A stretch of 36,059 nucleotides of DNA, from assembly GCF_003053725.1 (NCBI RefSeq), contig NZ_QAYC01000026.1:1-36059 (forward strand). Direction: 5' to 3'. Below, piece after piece: positions 29,610 through 36,059 of this stretch. The first letter of the stretch is position 1; every line of letters starts with the position of its first letter. Position numbers and translations under genes: made by a program. Under the pieces are notes generated by a model. It was not told where the DNA came from and did not search any database. It was given only the letters and a program-made list of their open reading frames with translations. The stretch comes from Rhodovulum kholense. Its GTDB lineage: Bacteria; Pseudomonadota; Alphaproteobacteria; Rhodobacterales; Rhodobacteraceae.

Positions 29610-30578
29610 ATGAGCACGATAAGAACCGGAGCTGCGGGAGTTGACCTAGTGTCTCATCGTGTCCGAGGGCAGCTCAAGAGCGATTGGCAAGATGTCGATG
29701 CAGAAAATGACGATGCCGTGGACGGTATTGTCCTTCTAAGGCATCGCGAGAAGTTTTCGGGCAGGATGCTCTTTGTGCAGGTAAAGAGCGGCCTTAGTTT
29801 CAAGAAAGAAAGCAAGAGCTTGGGCAAAGACTCAATCGGCGTCGCCATTGGTAGAGGCTACATCGAAAAACACAGGTCGAGATGGAACGCGCTGCCGGGA
29901 CCTGTAATCCTAGCTTACGTTGAAGACCCCGGCAGCCATAAGTCACCAATTTATTGGCAAGATCTTAAATCAGATGCCTCATACTCAAAAGTTAACTCTG
30001 ATTTAGTCGTAATTCCCAGGAGGAAGACGTTTGGAAGTGAGGCAAAGGGTGAGCTACGCAAGATGGCGGGATCAGTTCCCGACAGCCATCCCCTTCAGGA
30101 AATCGATATGCGATCAACGAGGTCGCTGCTTGCGACTCCTGGTTTTTCCTTGAGGCTCGCAAAAGAGTTCTATCGGGAGTGGTCAAGCTCAACAGACCGC
30201 TTTCATCCTGAACTGGGGGAAATCTCCGTGACGAACGCAGGCTGGCGGCACATAACCCGGCAAGGAAGAAGACCAGACAACATATTAAATTCACTTTTGC
30301 TTCTTGAGGCTGCTAGAAAAATGGTTTCACAGGGCGCGGATTGGCGCCAGCTTGGATCGGCCAAAATCAATGAACGAACTGAAACTCTTGATATTCTAGA
30401 TACGTTATCATTAAGGGCGAAGATAGTCTTTCGCCAACGCGCCGCAGCACCTGTTCAAGTGATTCTGCAACGGGTTCGCTCTGTTTGCCGGAAAACAGGC
30501 TCGACTGCCACGAAGATCAAATTTCTTAGCGTCCACGAGCTGCAGCGAGGAAACTCGAGGTATTATGGGGAAGTCTGA
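29610..30578 (+). CDS. DUF4365-type nuclease-like protein downstream of the retron
   Basis: This 322-residue protein has an N-terminal DUF4365-like domain: GAAGVDLVSHRV, then DDAVDGIVLL and GRMLFVQVKSG, an Asp ... Gln-x-Lys pattern seen in PD-(D/E)xK-like folds. The C-terminal half is unassigned. ATG 29610 is preceded by GAGG; the frame from 29553 is less likely. It lies 145 bases after the RT gene on the same strand and is AT-richer than the rest of the window. It could be a retron effector, an independent defence gene, or cargo. Position and composition favour a common origin with the retron only weakly. Confidence 0.6.
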   Translation: MSTIRTGAAGVDLVSHRVRGQLKSDWQDVDAENDDAVDGIVLLRHREKFSGRMLFVQVKSGLSFKKESKSLGKDSIGVAIGRGYIEKHRSRWNALPGPVILAYVEDPGSHKSPIYWQDLKSDASYSKVNSDLVVIPRRKTFGSEAKGELRKMAGSVPDSHPLQEIDMRSTRSLLATPGFSLRLAKEFYREWSSSTDRFHPELGEISVTNAGWRHITRQGRRPDNILNSLLLLEAARKMVSQGADWRQLGSAKINERTETLDILDTLSLRAKIVFRQRAAAPVQVILQRVRSVCRKTGSTATKIKFLSVHELQRGNSRYYGEV

Positions 30579-30781
30579 TGAACCATGCGCCCAAGCGCTA
30601 CTGAGACAACCCGAGGGATCTCACCCTTCATTTATGGCAGAAGGTGGCCGCAAACGCAGGTTCATCAAGTCATCCATATCTTAGCTTGCGCCGATATTCC
30701 ACACGTATCCTACAGTTAATCGATGTCGGATTGTGGTCTGCTGCATTGCCGCGCGCTCAAGTTTCTCGAAGGGCAGGTTTG

Positions 30782-32443
30782 GGCCGAGGCTGTGTGGAAA
30801 CGCTGTCTCGTGGTAAGCTTCCGCGAGTTGGCGGGAGACAGGGATGGTGGGTTTCATCGACGGCATCGACCGGGAACAGGTCACGCTTTTCCCTGATCGT
30901 CTCGAGGACTGGATCGGCGAGGATCACCTGGTCCGTGTCGTCGATCTCTTCGTCGAGGAGCTTGATCTTCCGGCGCTCGGCTTCGAGCGTTGTGTGCCCG
31001 CCCGAACCGGTCGCCCAGGCTACCATCCGGCTGTGCTGCTGAAGCTCTTCATTTACGGCGACCTGAACCGGATCCCGTCCAGCCGTCGCCTGGAACGCGA
31101 AGCGGGTCGCAATGTCGAGCTGATGTGGCTGACCGGTCGCCTGGCGCCAGACCACAAGACCATCGCCGATTTCCGGCGAGACAACGGATCGGCGATCCGC
31201 AGGACCTGCGCGCGGTTCGTGGAGCTGTGCCGGCGGATCGGGGTGCTGAAGGGCGATTGCGTGGCCATCGACGGCAGCAAGTTCAAGGCCGTGAACAACC
31301 GCGACAGGAACTTCACAAAGAACAAGATCGCCAGCCGCTTGGCCCATCTGGAGGCTGATGTCTCGCGGTATGTCGATGACATGGCCCGTATCGACCGCCA
31401 GGAAGAGGGGGAAGCCCGGGCTGACAAGGTCGCCCATCTTGCTCGCCGCTACGGTCGTATCCGGCAGGAGATTGCCCGGCTGAAGGCAATGGAGAAGGCC
31501 CTGACCGAGGCGCCCGACGGGCAGATCTCGCTGACGGATCCCGATGCCCGCGCCATGGCGACCAGCGCCCGGCACAGCGGCATGGTCGGCTACAACGTCC
31601 AGACCGCGGTCGATACCGGGACGCATCTGATCGTGGCACATGACGTGACCAATCAGGGCTTCGATCGCGACCAGCTGAGCCCGATGGCGGCCGCGGCCAG
31701 GGAGGTCCTTCAGCGCGACGACCTGCACGCCATAGCCGACAAGGGATACTTCAGCGGGTCTCAGATCCTGGCCTGCCATCAGGCGGGGATCACCACGACC
31801 GTGCCGCGCCCCGAGACATCGGGCAGCCGGGCCAGGGGCATGTATGTGAAGGCCGACTTCGCGTACGACCCGGCCCGCGATGCCTACGTCTGCCCGGCAG
31901 GCGAAGAGCTGACCTACCGTTACACGCGCGAGGAGGACGGGCTGCGGGTCGGCCGCTACTGGACCAATGAATGCCAGAGCTGTCCGGTCCGTCACCGCTG
32001 CACCAGCGGCAAGGAACGCCGGATCACCCGGTGGGACCATGAGCATCTGGTTGATGCGATGCGCAAAAGACTGGGTGGGGAGGCCGATCCGATGACCCTG
32101 CGCCGCTGCACGGTCGAACACCCATTCGGCACACTCAAGGCTTGGATGGGGCACACCCATTTCCTGACGCGGAGGCTGAAGAACGTCGGCACCGAAATGG
32201 CGCTGAATGTCCTTGCCTACAATATCAAGCGGGTGCTCGCATTGATGGGCATCCGGGGCCTGATGCGGGCCATTGCCGCCTGATCGGGGGCTGTCGCGCC
32301 TCAAGCGCAGACGCCACGCCTTGCCTGAAAGGGATAACCACGCCGCCACGCGCGCAAAGAGTGTCGGAGGCGGCTGAAAGCGAGCAGCGCGGCCAACCAG
32401 CAGCCGACAGCCCGCGCCGGCACGTTTCCACACAGCCTCGGCC
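30782..32443 (+). mobile_element. IS1182-family insertion sequence
   Basis: 21-bp inverted repeats beginning GGCCGAGGCTGTGTGGAAAC lie at 30782-30802 and, inverted, at 32423-32443, enclosing the transposase gene. The 1662-bp length fits the family. Target duplications were not identified. The gap 30579-30781 before it and the stretch 32284-32422 inside it show no other gene. Confidence 0.85.
30844..32283 (+). CDS. IS1182-family DDE transposase
   Basis: This 479-residue transposase has an N-terminal DUF772-like region (RTGRPGYHPAVLLKLFIYGD), catalytic Asp in VAIDGSKFKAVNN, second Asp in AIADKGYFSG and Glu in TVEHPFGTLKAWMG. A Cys-rich insert (CQSCPVRHRCTSGKERR) lies between the last two, as in IS1182 proteins. 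The helical insert at about residues 150-215 is also typical. The gene is intact, so the element may be active. It lies downstream of the DUF4365 gene on the same strand. Confidence 0.92.
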   Translation: MVGFIDGIDREQVTLFPDRLEDWIGEDHLVRVVDLFVEELDLPALGFERCVPARTGRPGYHPAVLLKLFIYGDLNRIPSSRRLEREAGRNVELMWLTGRLAPDHKTIADFRRDNGSAIRRTCARFVELCRRIGVLKGDCVAIDGSKFKAVNNRDRNFTKNKIASRLAHLEADVSRYVDDMARIDRQEEGEARADKVAHLARRYGRIRQEIARLKAMEKALTEAPDGQISLTDPDARAMATSARHSGMVGYNVQTAVDTGTHLIVAHDVTNQGFDRDQLSPMAAAAREVLQRDDLHAIADKGYFSGSQILACHQAGITTTVPRPETSGSRARGMYVKADFAYDPARDAYVCPAGEELTYRYTREEDGLRVGRYWTNECQSCPVRHRCTSGKERRITRWDHEHLVDAMRKRLGGEADPMTLRRCTVEHPFGTLKAWMGHTHFLTRRLKNVGTEMALNVLAYNIKRVLALMGIRGLMRAIAA

Positions 32444-32470
32444 GGACTCGACGGGAGATCGCCAGGACGC

Positions 32471-32610
32471 CGCGGCCGTCACGAATGGCCGCTTCCGTGA
32501 TCGGCGCTCGGCGCGCCCTTGGGGTATCGAACGTCAGCTATCGGCAGCAAGCGGCAGGGAGCGCCCCTGGTCGGTGTGGGCGGGGAGCGGACTTTCGCTG
32601 CTCAACGCGC
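32471..32610 (+). repeat. Dispersed intergenic repeat, family A, copy 7
   Basis: Shows AATGGCCGCTTCCGTGATCG, AACGTCAGCTATCGGCAGCA and a GGGAGCGCCCCTGGTCGG stretch. It sits directly beyond the right IS1182 end and before the DUF2169 gene, on the right side of the island as copies 1-4 are on the left. Confidence 0.65.
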
Positions 32611-32651
32611 AAGCGTCTGCTTTCACCCTCAACAGTCAGGCATCTCTCTGA

Positions 32652-33710
32652 TCACCCGGCGACGCGCAGGCCTTCCAGCGCCGCAGTCGGCAGGACCATG
32701 TCTGCGACCTCCGCGAGAGTTCCAAGTTCAAGGTCGATGCGCCAGAACTGCGGACAGATCGGTGCCCAGCATCGCCATGTCAGATCGAAACGCACCCCGT
32801 CTCTCAGGTCCAGATGCAGCCCGTCAAGGTGAAGTTTCGCCATGACTTCACGCCCATCAGCGAAGGTGAATTTGGCGAAAGGCGCTAGATCGGGCAGGAC
32901 TAGATCAAGAGCAGCGCCTTCTGGCAAAAGACCATAGGCCTGAAGGTGATCGCCGGGATGGAGGTAGCCTTCTACCTGCAGGGCCTCGGGCGCCAGTTGG
33001 TAGAACCGATAGTCGAAATCCTTTGGCAAAAGCGGGTGCTGAGCCTCTTCCCACGCCTTGTCATAAGTGCCCGCATAGGCCTGACGCCCCTGCCACCAAG
33101 GGGCAACTGGCCCGAACCCCTGCGGTGCGGAAGCCTGCGTTGGATCGGTACTGATCGGGCAGTCCTCCGAATAGATCTGCGGGGCAGTTATCCTGAGCTT
33201 CTCGGAGGTGTAGTCGGGATGGATCATCCCCGCGCCGATTGGATTGCGCGGATCAACCGCGCCGTCGGGTTCACCGACCATGCGGCCTCCGGAGGCGAGG
33301 CGCCAGTCAAGCGGCACATCCTGAACCGGCTCATGGCTGCTACGCCGCCAGCCTTGGTCGTAATACCAATCCGAAAGGCCACAGGCACGCAGATGCGCCT
33401 CCGCCTTGCCGACCACGCGTAGGCCGGCGCGAAGTTCACTGGCGGGTTCGGGTGCCTGAATACGGCCCAAGACGGTGATGTCGGCGGCAGGTTTGAAAGG
33501 GATCAGATCGGAGGCGCGCAGCATGGGCGTCCGGTGCGGATCGCCCTCGAACTCATCCGCCAGAACCAGCTCCTGCTGGCCCGAGTAGAAGATCTGACCG
33601 TCCCGCATTTCAAACCGCGCGCGGGCGGCGACCACGGCCATTCGCGTGCCATCGGGTTTCCATTGCTCGAAGCCGATGGCAGCGAAGGGGGTATTATTGT
33701 CGTGGAGCAT
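32652..33710 (-). CDS. DUF2169 protein of the T6SS effector cassette
   Basis: This 352-residue protein matches the DUF2169 pattern as I know it: an N-terminal beta-rich half (FAAIGFEQWKPDGTRMAVVA), APWWQGR and KDFDYRFYQLAPEALQVEGY, with an ending DLTWRCWAPICPQF. DUF2169 proteins occur beside PAAR-like (DUF4150) proteins and T6SS effectors and are thought to help effector loading or tip assembly. ATG 33710 was chosen because the frame to 33848 lacks family character and overlaps the intergenic part. It is the last gene of the cassette, 43 bases after the immunity gene. Confidence 0.75.
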   Translation of the reverse strand: MLHDNNTPFAAIGFEQWKPDGTRMAVVAARARFEMRDGQIFYSGQQELVLADEFEGDPHRTPMLRASDLIPFKPAADITVLGRIQAPEPASELRAGLRVVGKAEAHLRACGLSDWYYDQGWRRSSHEPVQDVPLDWRLASGGRMVGEPDGAVDPRNPIGAGMIHPDYTSEKLRITAPQIYSEDCPISTDPTQASAPQGFGPVAPWWQGRQAYAGTYDKAWEEAQHPLLPKDFDYRFYQLAPEALQVEGYLHPGDHLQAYGLLPEGAALDLVLPDLAPFAKFTFADGREVMAKLHLDGLHLDLRDGVRFDLTWRCWAPICPQFWRIDLELGTLAEVADMVLPTAALEGLRVAG

Positions 33711-33753
33711 TGAACCTGGCCATCTGGTTGAAACCTCTTGGAAACAGCTTCTG

Positions 33754-34794
33754 TTAGCGATCTTGTAAGAAGTCCTGCATATCAAACTCGCGCTTCCGAA
33801 GAGCTGACGGCACTTCGATATCACTCCAAATACCCTGAGCAAGCACAAGAGGGTTCATCTTGCAATCGAAAAGCACGGTCGATCCGGCGCTCTCATACAC
33901 AGAAAGGGGTAGTCTGGCAGTATGCTTTGCGATCCCAAGGCGAAGCGGCTCCACCGTGGCCCCATCAAAGACATACCAATGGCTATCGGTCCCTATTACG
34001 ATACCTTGCGCGGCGGCGGCCGAACACAAGAGAGTTTGCCCCTTCAATCCCAAATTCTCACGGAACAATCCCGCCCTCGGCTTGCCCTTGAGGAAAAGGC
34101 CGTCCACACCTGTAATTCCGACCTCGCCCGAGCCGTAACTTGCCAACCCGCGGACGTTGGAGCAGTCAGGAATTGAGAGCTCTGAGACCACGAGATCTGC
34201 AGAGACATGATAAAGATGAGCCGTTGGTCCCGCTTGTTCTCGTGTGTCCCTATCTACACGAAGCGCGTCCAAGATGGCTTGCGGATTGGTATAGTCGACC
34301 TCGGCCGGCGAAATGGCTTCGATGACGTCGTCGCCAACAAGAAACACTCCGCCATCTCCATCTGCTAAAAGAGCCACAGCTTGGAATTTGGAATTTAGGG
34401 CAATCTTTGCCCATTCGGAAATGCCATCGACATTCGCGTAGAGTTGACCATTCTCGCCAGCAACCCATAGTTTTTCACCTGATGTGCACATGACGGTGCA
34501 GCGCCCTCTGCCATCAGCATCAGACGAGGAGACACCAGCCCCTTCAATTTTTGATCGCTCGATGGAAGACCCGATGCGGTATATATCTCCCTCGTCACTT
34601 AGCGCCATGAGATCAGCCCCAAAAAAGGTCAGTGCTACAATGGTTCGCTCGATATCAATGCGTTCCCAAGGCTGGCTCAGCGCAGGCCTATGGACCAAAA
34701 CTGCTGAAAAAGGTGCATCATATTCGAGTTCGACCGCAGCGAGGGCAAAGTGGTCAGTGCTTTGCAACGCAGCCGCAGAAAAGTTCAATTCCAT
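33754..34794 (-). CDS. Probable immunity protein, beta-propeller-like
   Basis: This 346-residue protein contains repeated beta segments with Gly/Asp turns (ALSDEGDIYRIG, LWVAGENGQLYANV, GGVFLVGDDVIEAI, GTDSHWYVFDGATVEPL) that suggest a WD- or Kelch-like propeller. No membrane helix is seen. It starts 12 bases after the toxin stop and before DUF2169, the usual immunity position. ATG 34794 follows AGGAAA; a TTG at 34809 overlapping the toxin stop is possible. The immunity role rests on position. It may bind the HNH-like toxin. Confidence 0.55.
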   Translation of the reverse strand: MELNFSAAALQSTDHFALAAVELEYDAPFSAVLVHRPALSQPWERIDIERTIVALTFFGADLMALSDEGDIYRIGSSIERSKIEGAGVSSSDADGRGRCTVMCTSGEKLWVAGENGQLYANVDGISEWAKIALNSKFQAVALLADGDGGVFLVGDDVIEAISPAEVDYTNPQAILDALRVDRDTREQAGPTAHLYHVSADLVVSELSIPDCSNVRGLASYGSGEVGITGVDGLFLKGKPRAGLFRENLGLKGQTLLCSAAAAQGIVIGTDSHWYVFDGATVEPLRLGIAKHTARLPLSVYESAGSTVLFDCKMNPLVLAQGIWSDIEVPSALRKREFDMQDFLQDR

Positions 34795-34805
34795 TTTCCT
34801 GTTCC

Positions 34806-35741
34806 TCAATAGCTGCCAGCGGCTAGCACTCTCTTTGCATCCGCGCTTGGAAGTGGAGATTCTCTGGTTCGCCCAGGAGCTGCAAGTCCCGGGCCGTTAG
34901 TCACTTGTTCCACGGTGCGCACTGCTGCGTATTCCTTGCATTCTGGCGAAATATCCGGAATTGCGTTGATCTCAGACAAACTGGCCATGGTGATTGCACC
35001 CATCGGCGCAGTGCCCGGAACCGGCGAAGCAGCACCTAGCGCATTGAGCTTTGGCCTTAGCCGTCCATGAATGCCCGTCGGGCCCGACCCATGCTGTGCC
35101 GGCGTCAAGCAAATACTCATTCCCTCTTTCAGTGTCGGCGCCCCGGGTATTCTCCCTTCAGGAGATGCAGTTGCGGCCCCAGTGGGGCGAGCGCCAAGCC
35201 TGTAAGCCATATCGGGCACGATGTGATGAGCTTCGCCAGCGCAAATATCCAAAATATCTTGATAGGGACCAACGATACAGTTTGCCGGCCTTTCTCTTTC
35301 TCGACTTGTAACCCGTACACCCCCTGTGGTGACCGCTGACTGAGCAATATTCAGCTGGCCTGCGGCTTGGGCCTGTTTGTAGGTGTCCTCGGCAACCTGA
35401 TCGTAATCTTCTTCGGTGAGTGTGCCCCCGCCCGCCATATTTGCGGCATGCTGTTTCATAGCAAGGTTCTGGGCCAACCATCCCGAAGGCAGCCCCAACC
35501 TCTCTGTCACGGTATTCGCCCAAGCCATCTGGGATGGAGAAAGCGTATCAACGGGATTGGGCAATGTGCCATCACCCATGGTGGTGGGAGTCAACGCAAG
35601 ACCTAAAGCGAGTACGATCGGGTTCGCTCTCAAGACCGACCCGATTGAAGGCAATCGGGCAATCCGGTTGGCGGCGGCCGTGGCAAGCTCGGCCGCCACT
35701 TCACCAGATGTCGGATAGGGGATACCGGCTGTGAGTGTCAT
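34806..35741 (-). CDS. HNH/AHH-like nuclease toxin of the T6SS cassette
   Basis: This 311-residue protein has an N-terminal helical and hydrophobic region (residues 20-60) and then a histidine-metal motif, EAHHIVPDMAYRLG (H172, H173), GRIPGAPTLKEGMSICL and two spaced His (H217, H225), as in AHH/GHH-type HNH toxins of polymorphic toxin systems. It would cut DNA in rival cells. ATG 35741 overlaps the PAAR-like stop (ATGA), so it is probably delivered together with that protein. The likely immunity gene follows directly. The exact toxin subfamily is not assigned. Confidence 0.65.
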   Translation of the reverse strand: MTLTAGIPYPTSGEVAAELATAAANRIARLPSIGSVLRANPIVLALGLALTPTTMGDGTLPNPVDTLSPSQMAWANTVTERLGLPSGWLAQNLAMKQHAANMAGGGTLTEEDYDQVAEDTYKQAQAAGQLNIAQSAVTTGGVRVTSRERERPANCIVGPYQDILDICAGEAHHIVPDMAYRLGARPTGAATASPEGRIPGAPTLKEGMSICLTPAQHGSGPTGIHGRLRPKLNALGAASPVPGTAPMGAITMASLSEINAIPDISPECKEYAAVRTVEQVTNGPGLAAPGRTRESPLPSADAKRVLAAGSY

Positions 35742-36059
35742 GGCGGATCCACACCATCCCCGCTGGGAACGAAGATCTCCCAATCCGGAACGCTGACCAC
35801 TTTGCTTTCTCTATCATTAAAGGTGAACACGGCGGGTGTGGGCCCCCAGGCCTCGGTGGATTTCACGTAGGTGAGCTTGCCGACGGTGTTGCGCTTGTTC
35901 ATCCACCATTCATCGGTATGGCGCACCGCCCATTTGCCCTCGATCCGCACAGAACCCGAATGCTCCTTCGGCTCGCAGATCGCCCCCACCGTGCCCGACT
36001 TCACCCCCGTGCCGGTCCCCGGCTCGTCGCCCGTGCAGCAGGTCGTCATCGAGCCCGTG
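35738..36059 (-). CDS. DUF4150 PAAR-like protein (cut by window end)
   Basis: The visible C-terminal 106 residues read TTCCTGDEPGTGTGVKSGT, then SVRIEGKWAVRHTDEWWMNK and RNTVGKLTYVKSTE, the hallmark end of DUF4150 PAAR-like proteins, which cap the VgrG spike and carry T6SS effectors. The frame stays open to the window edge, so the N-terminus is outside. It is the first gene of the cassette seen here and overlaps the toxin gene by four bases. Confidence 0.8.
   Translation of the reverse strand, partial: TGSMTTCCTGDEPGTGTGVKSGTVGAICEPKEHSGSVRIEGKWAVRHTDEWWMNKRNTVGKLTYVKSTEAWGPTPAVFTFNDRESKVVSVPDWEIFVPSGDGVDPP

Noticed and set aside
30757-32433. 558-codon - strand frame opposite the IS1182 transposase
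   Set aside because: Antisense shadow of a well-recognised transposase.
1-36059. tRNA or rRNA genes as attachment sites
   Set aside because: No cloverleaf with a GGTTCGAATC-type T arm and no rRNA-like stretch was noticed on either strand by eye.

Overview
The window looks like an accessory (island) segment of a GC-rich alphaproteobacterium, most likely of the Rhodobacteraceae/Paracoccus type. This rests on GC-rich codon use, the type VI secretion (T6SS) effector families at both edges, and Tn7-like, IS110 and IS1182 elements. No tRNA, rRNA, CRISPR array or replication gene was seen. Taxonomy is inference only.

Edges. On the left (1-2200, + strand) lies a T6SS-type effector cassette: a small protein of unknown role, a Tox-REase-5-like nuclease toxin broken by an in-frame amber codon, and an intact Imm52-like immunity gene, joined by stop/start overlaps. 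On the right (32652-36059, - strand) lies a second cassette: a DUF4150 PAAR-like protein (cut by the window end), an HNH-like toxin, a probable immunity protein and a DUF2169 protein. Both cassettes point inward, so the mobile and defence genes sit between them.

Left accessory block (2.5-6.8 kb). A TopAI (YjhX)/YjhQ toxin-antitoxin operon is preceded by a leader with a five-codon ORF and two hairpins. It is followed by a RimJ/L-type acetyltransferase and an AT-richer pair: a membrane-anchored protein and a DUF2156-like transferase. A dispersed intergenic repeat separates these units.

Core (6.8-26.1 kb). Two diverged copies of one Tn7-like transposition module lie in the same orientation. Each has tnsA, tnsB (DDE), tnsC/tniB and tniQ as an overlapping - strand operon, a small AAA_28 P-loop ATPase beyond tniQ, a Ner-like regulator upstream of tnsA, and a divergent + strand protein with HTH-like segments. 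Non-coding parts are also kept in both: a terminator, an inverted-repeat array before the ATPase gene, leader hairpins before tnsA, and a candidate small RNA on the opposite strand. Between the modules is a two-gene unit, a HARE-HTH protein plus a protein with a C-terminal nucleoside-phosphorylase domain, which I read as a candidate anti-phage system.

Right accessory block (26.1-32.6 kb). An IS110-family transposase gene is followed by a retron (structured ncRNA, a 51-residue basic membrane peptide, an XRE regulator and a reverse transcriptase), then a DUF4365 nuclease-like gene, and an IS1182-family element with inverted repeats. In working terms, the Tn7-like modules supply mobility, the retron, PNP pair and toxin-antitoxin genes are plausible defence cargo, and the T6SS cassettes supply interbacterial weaponry.
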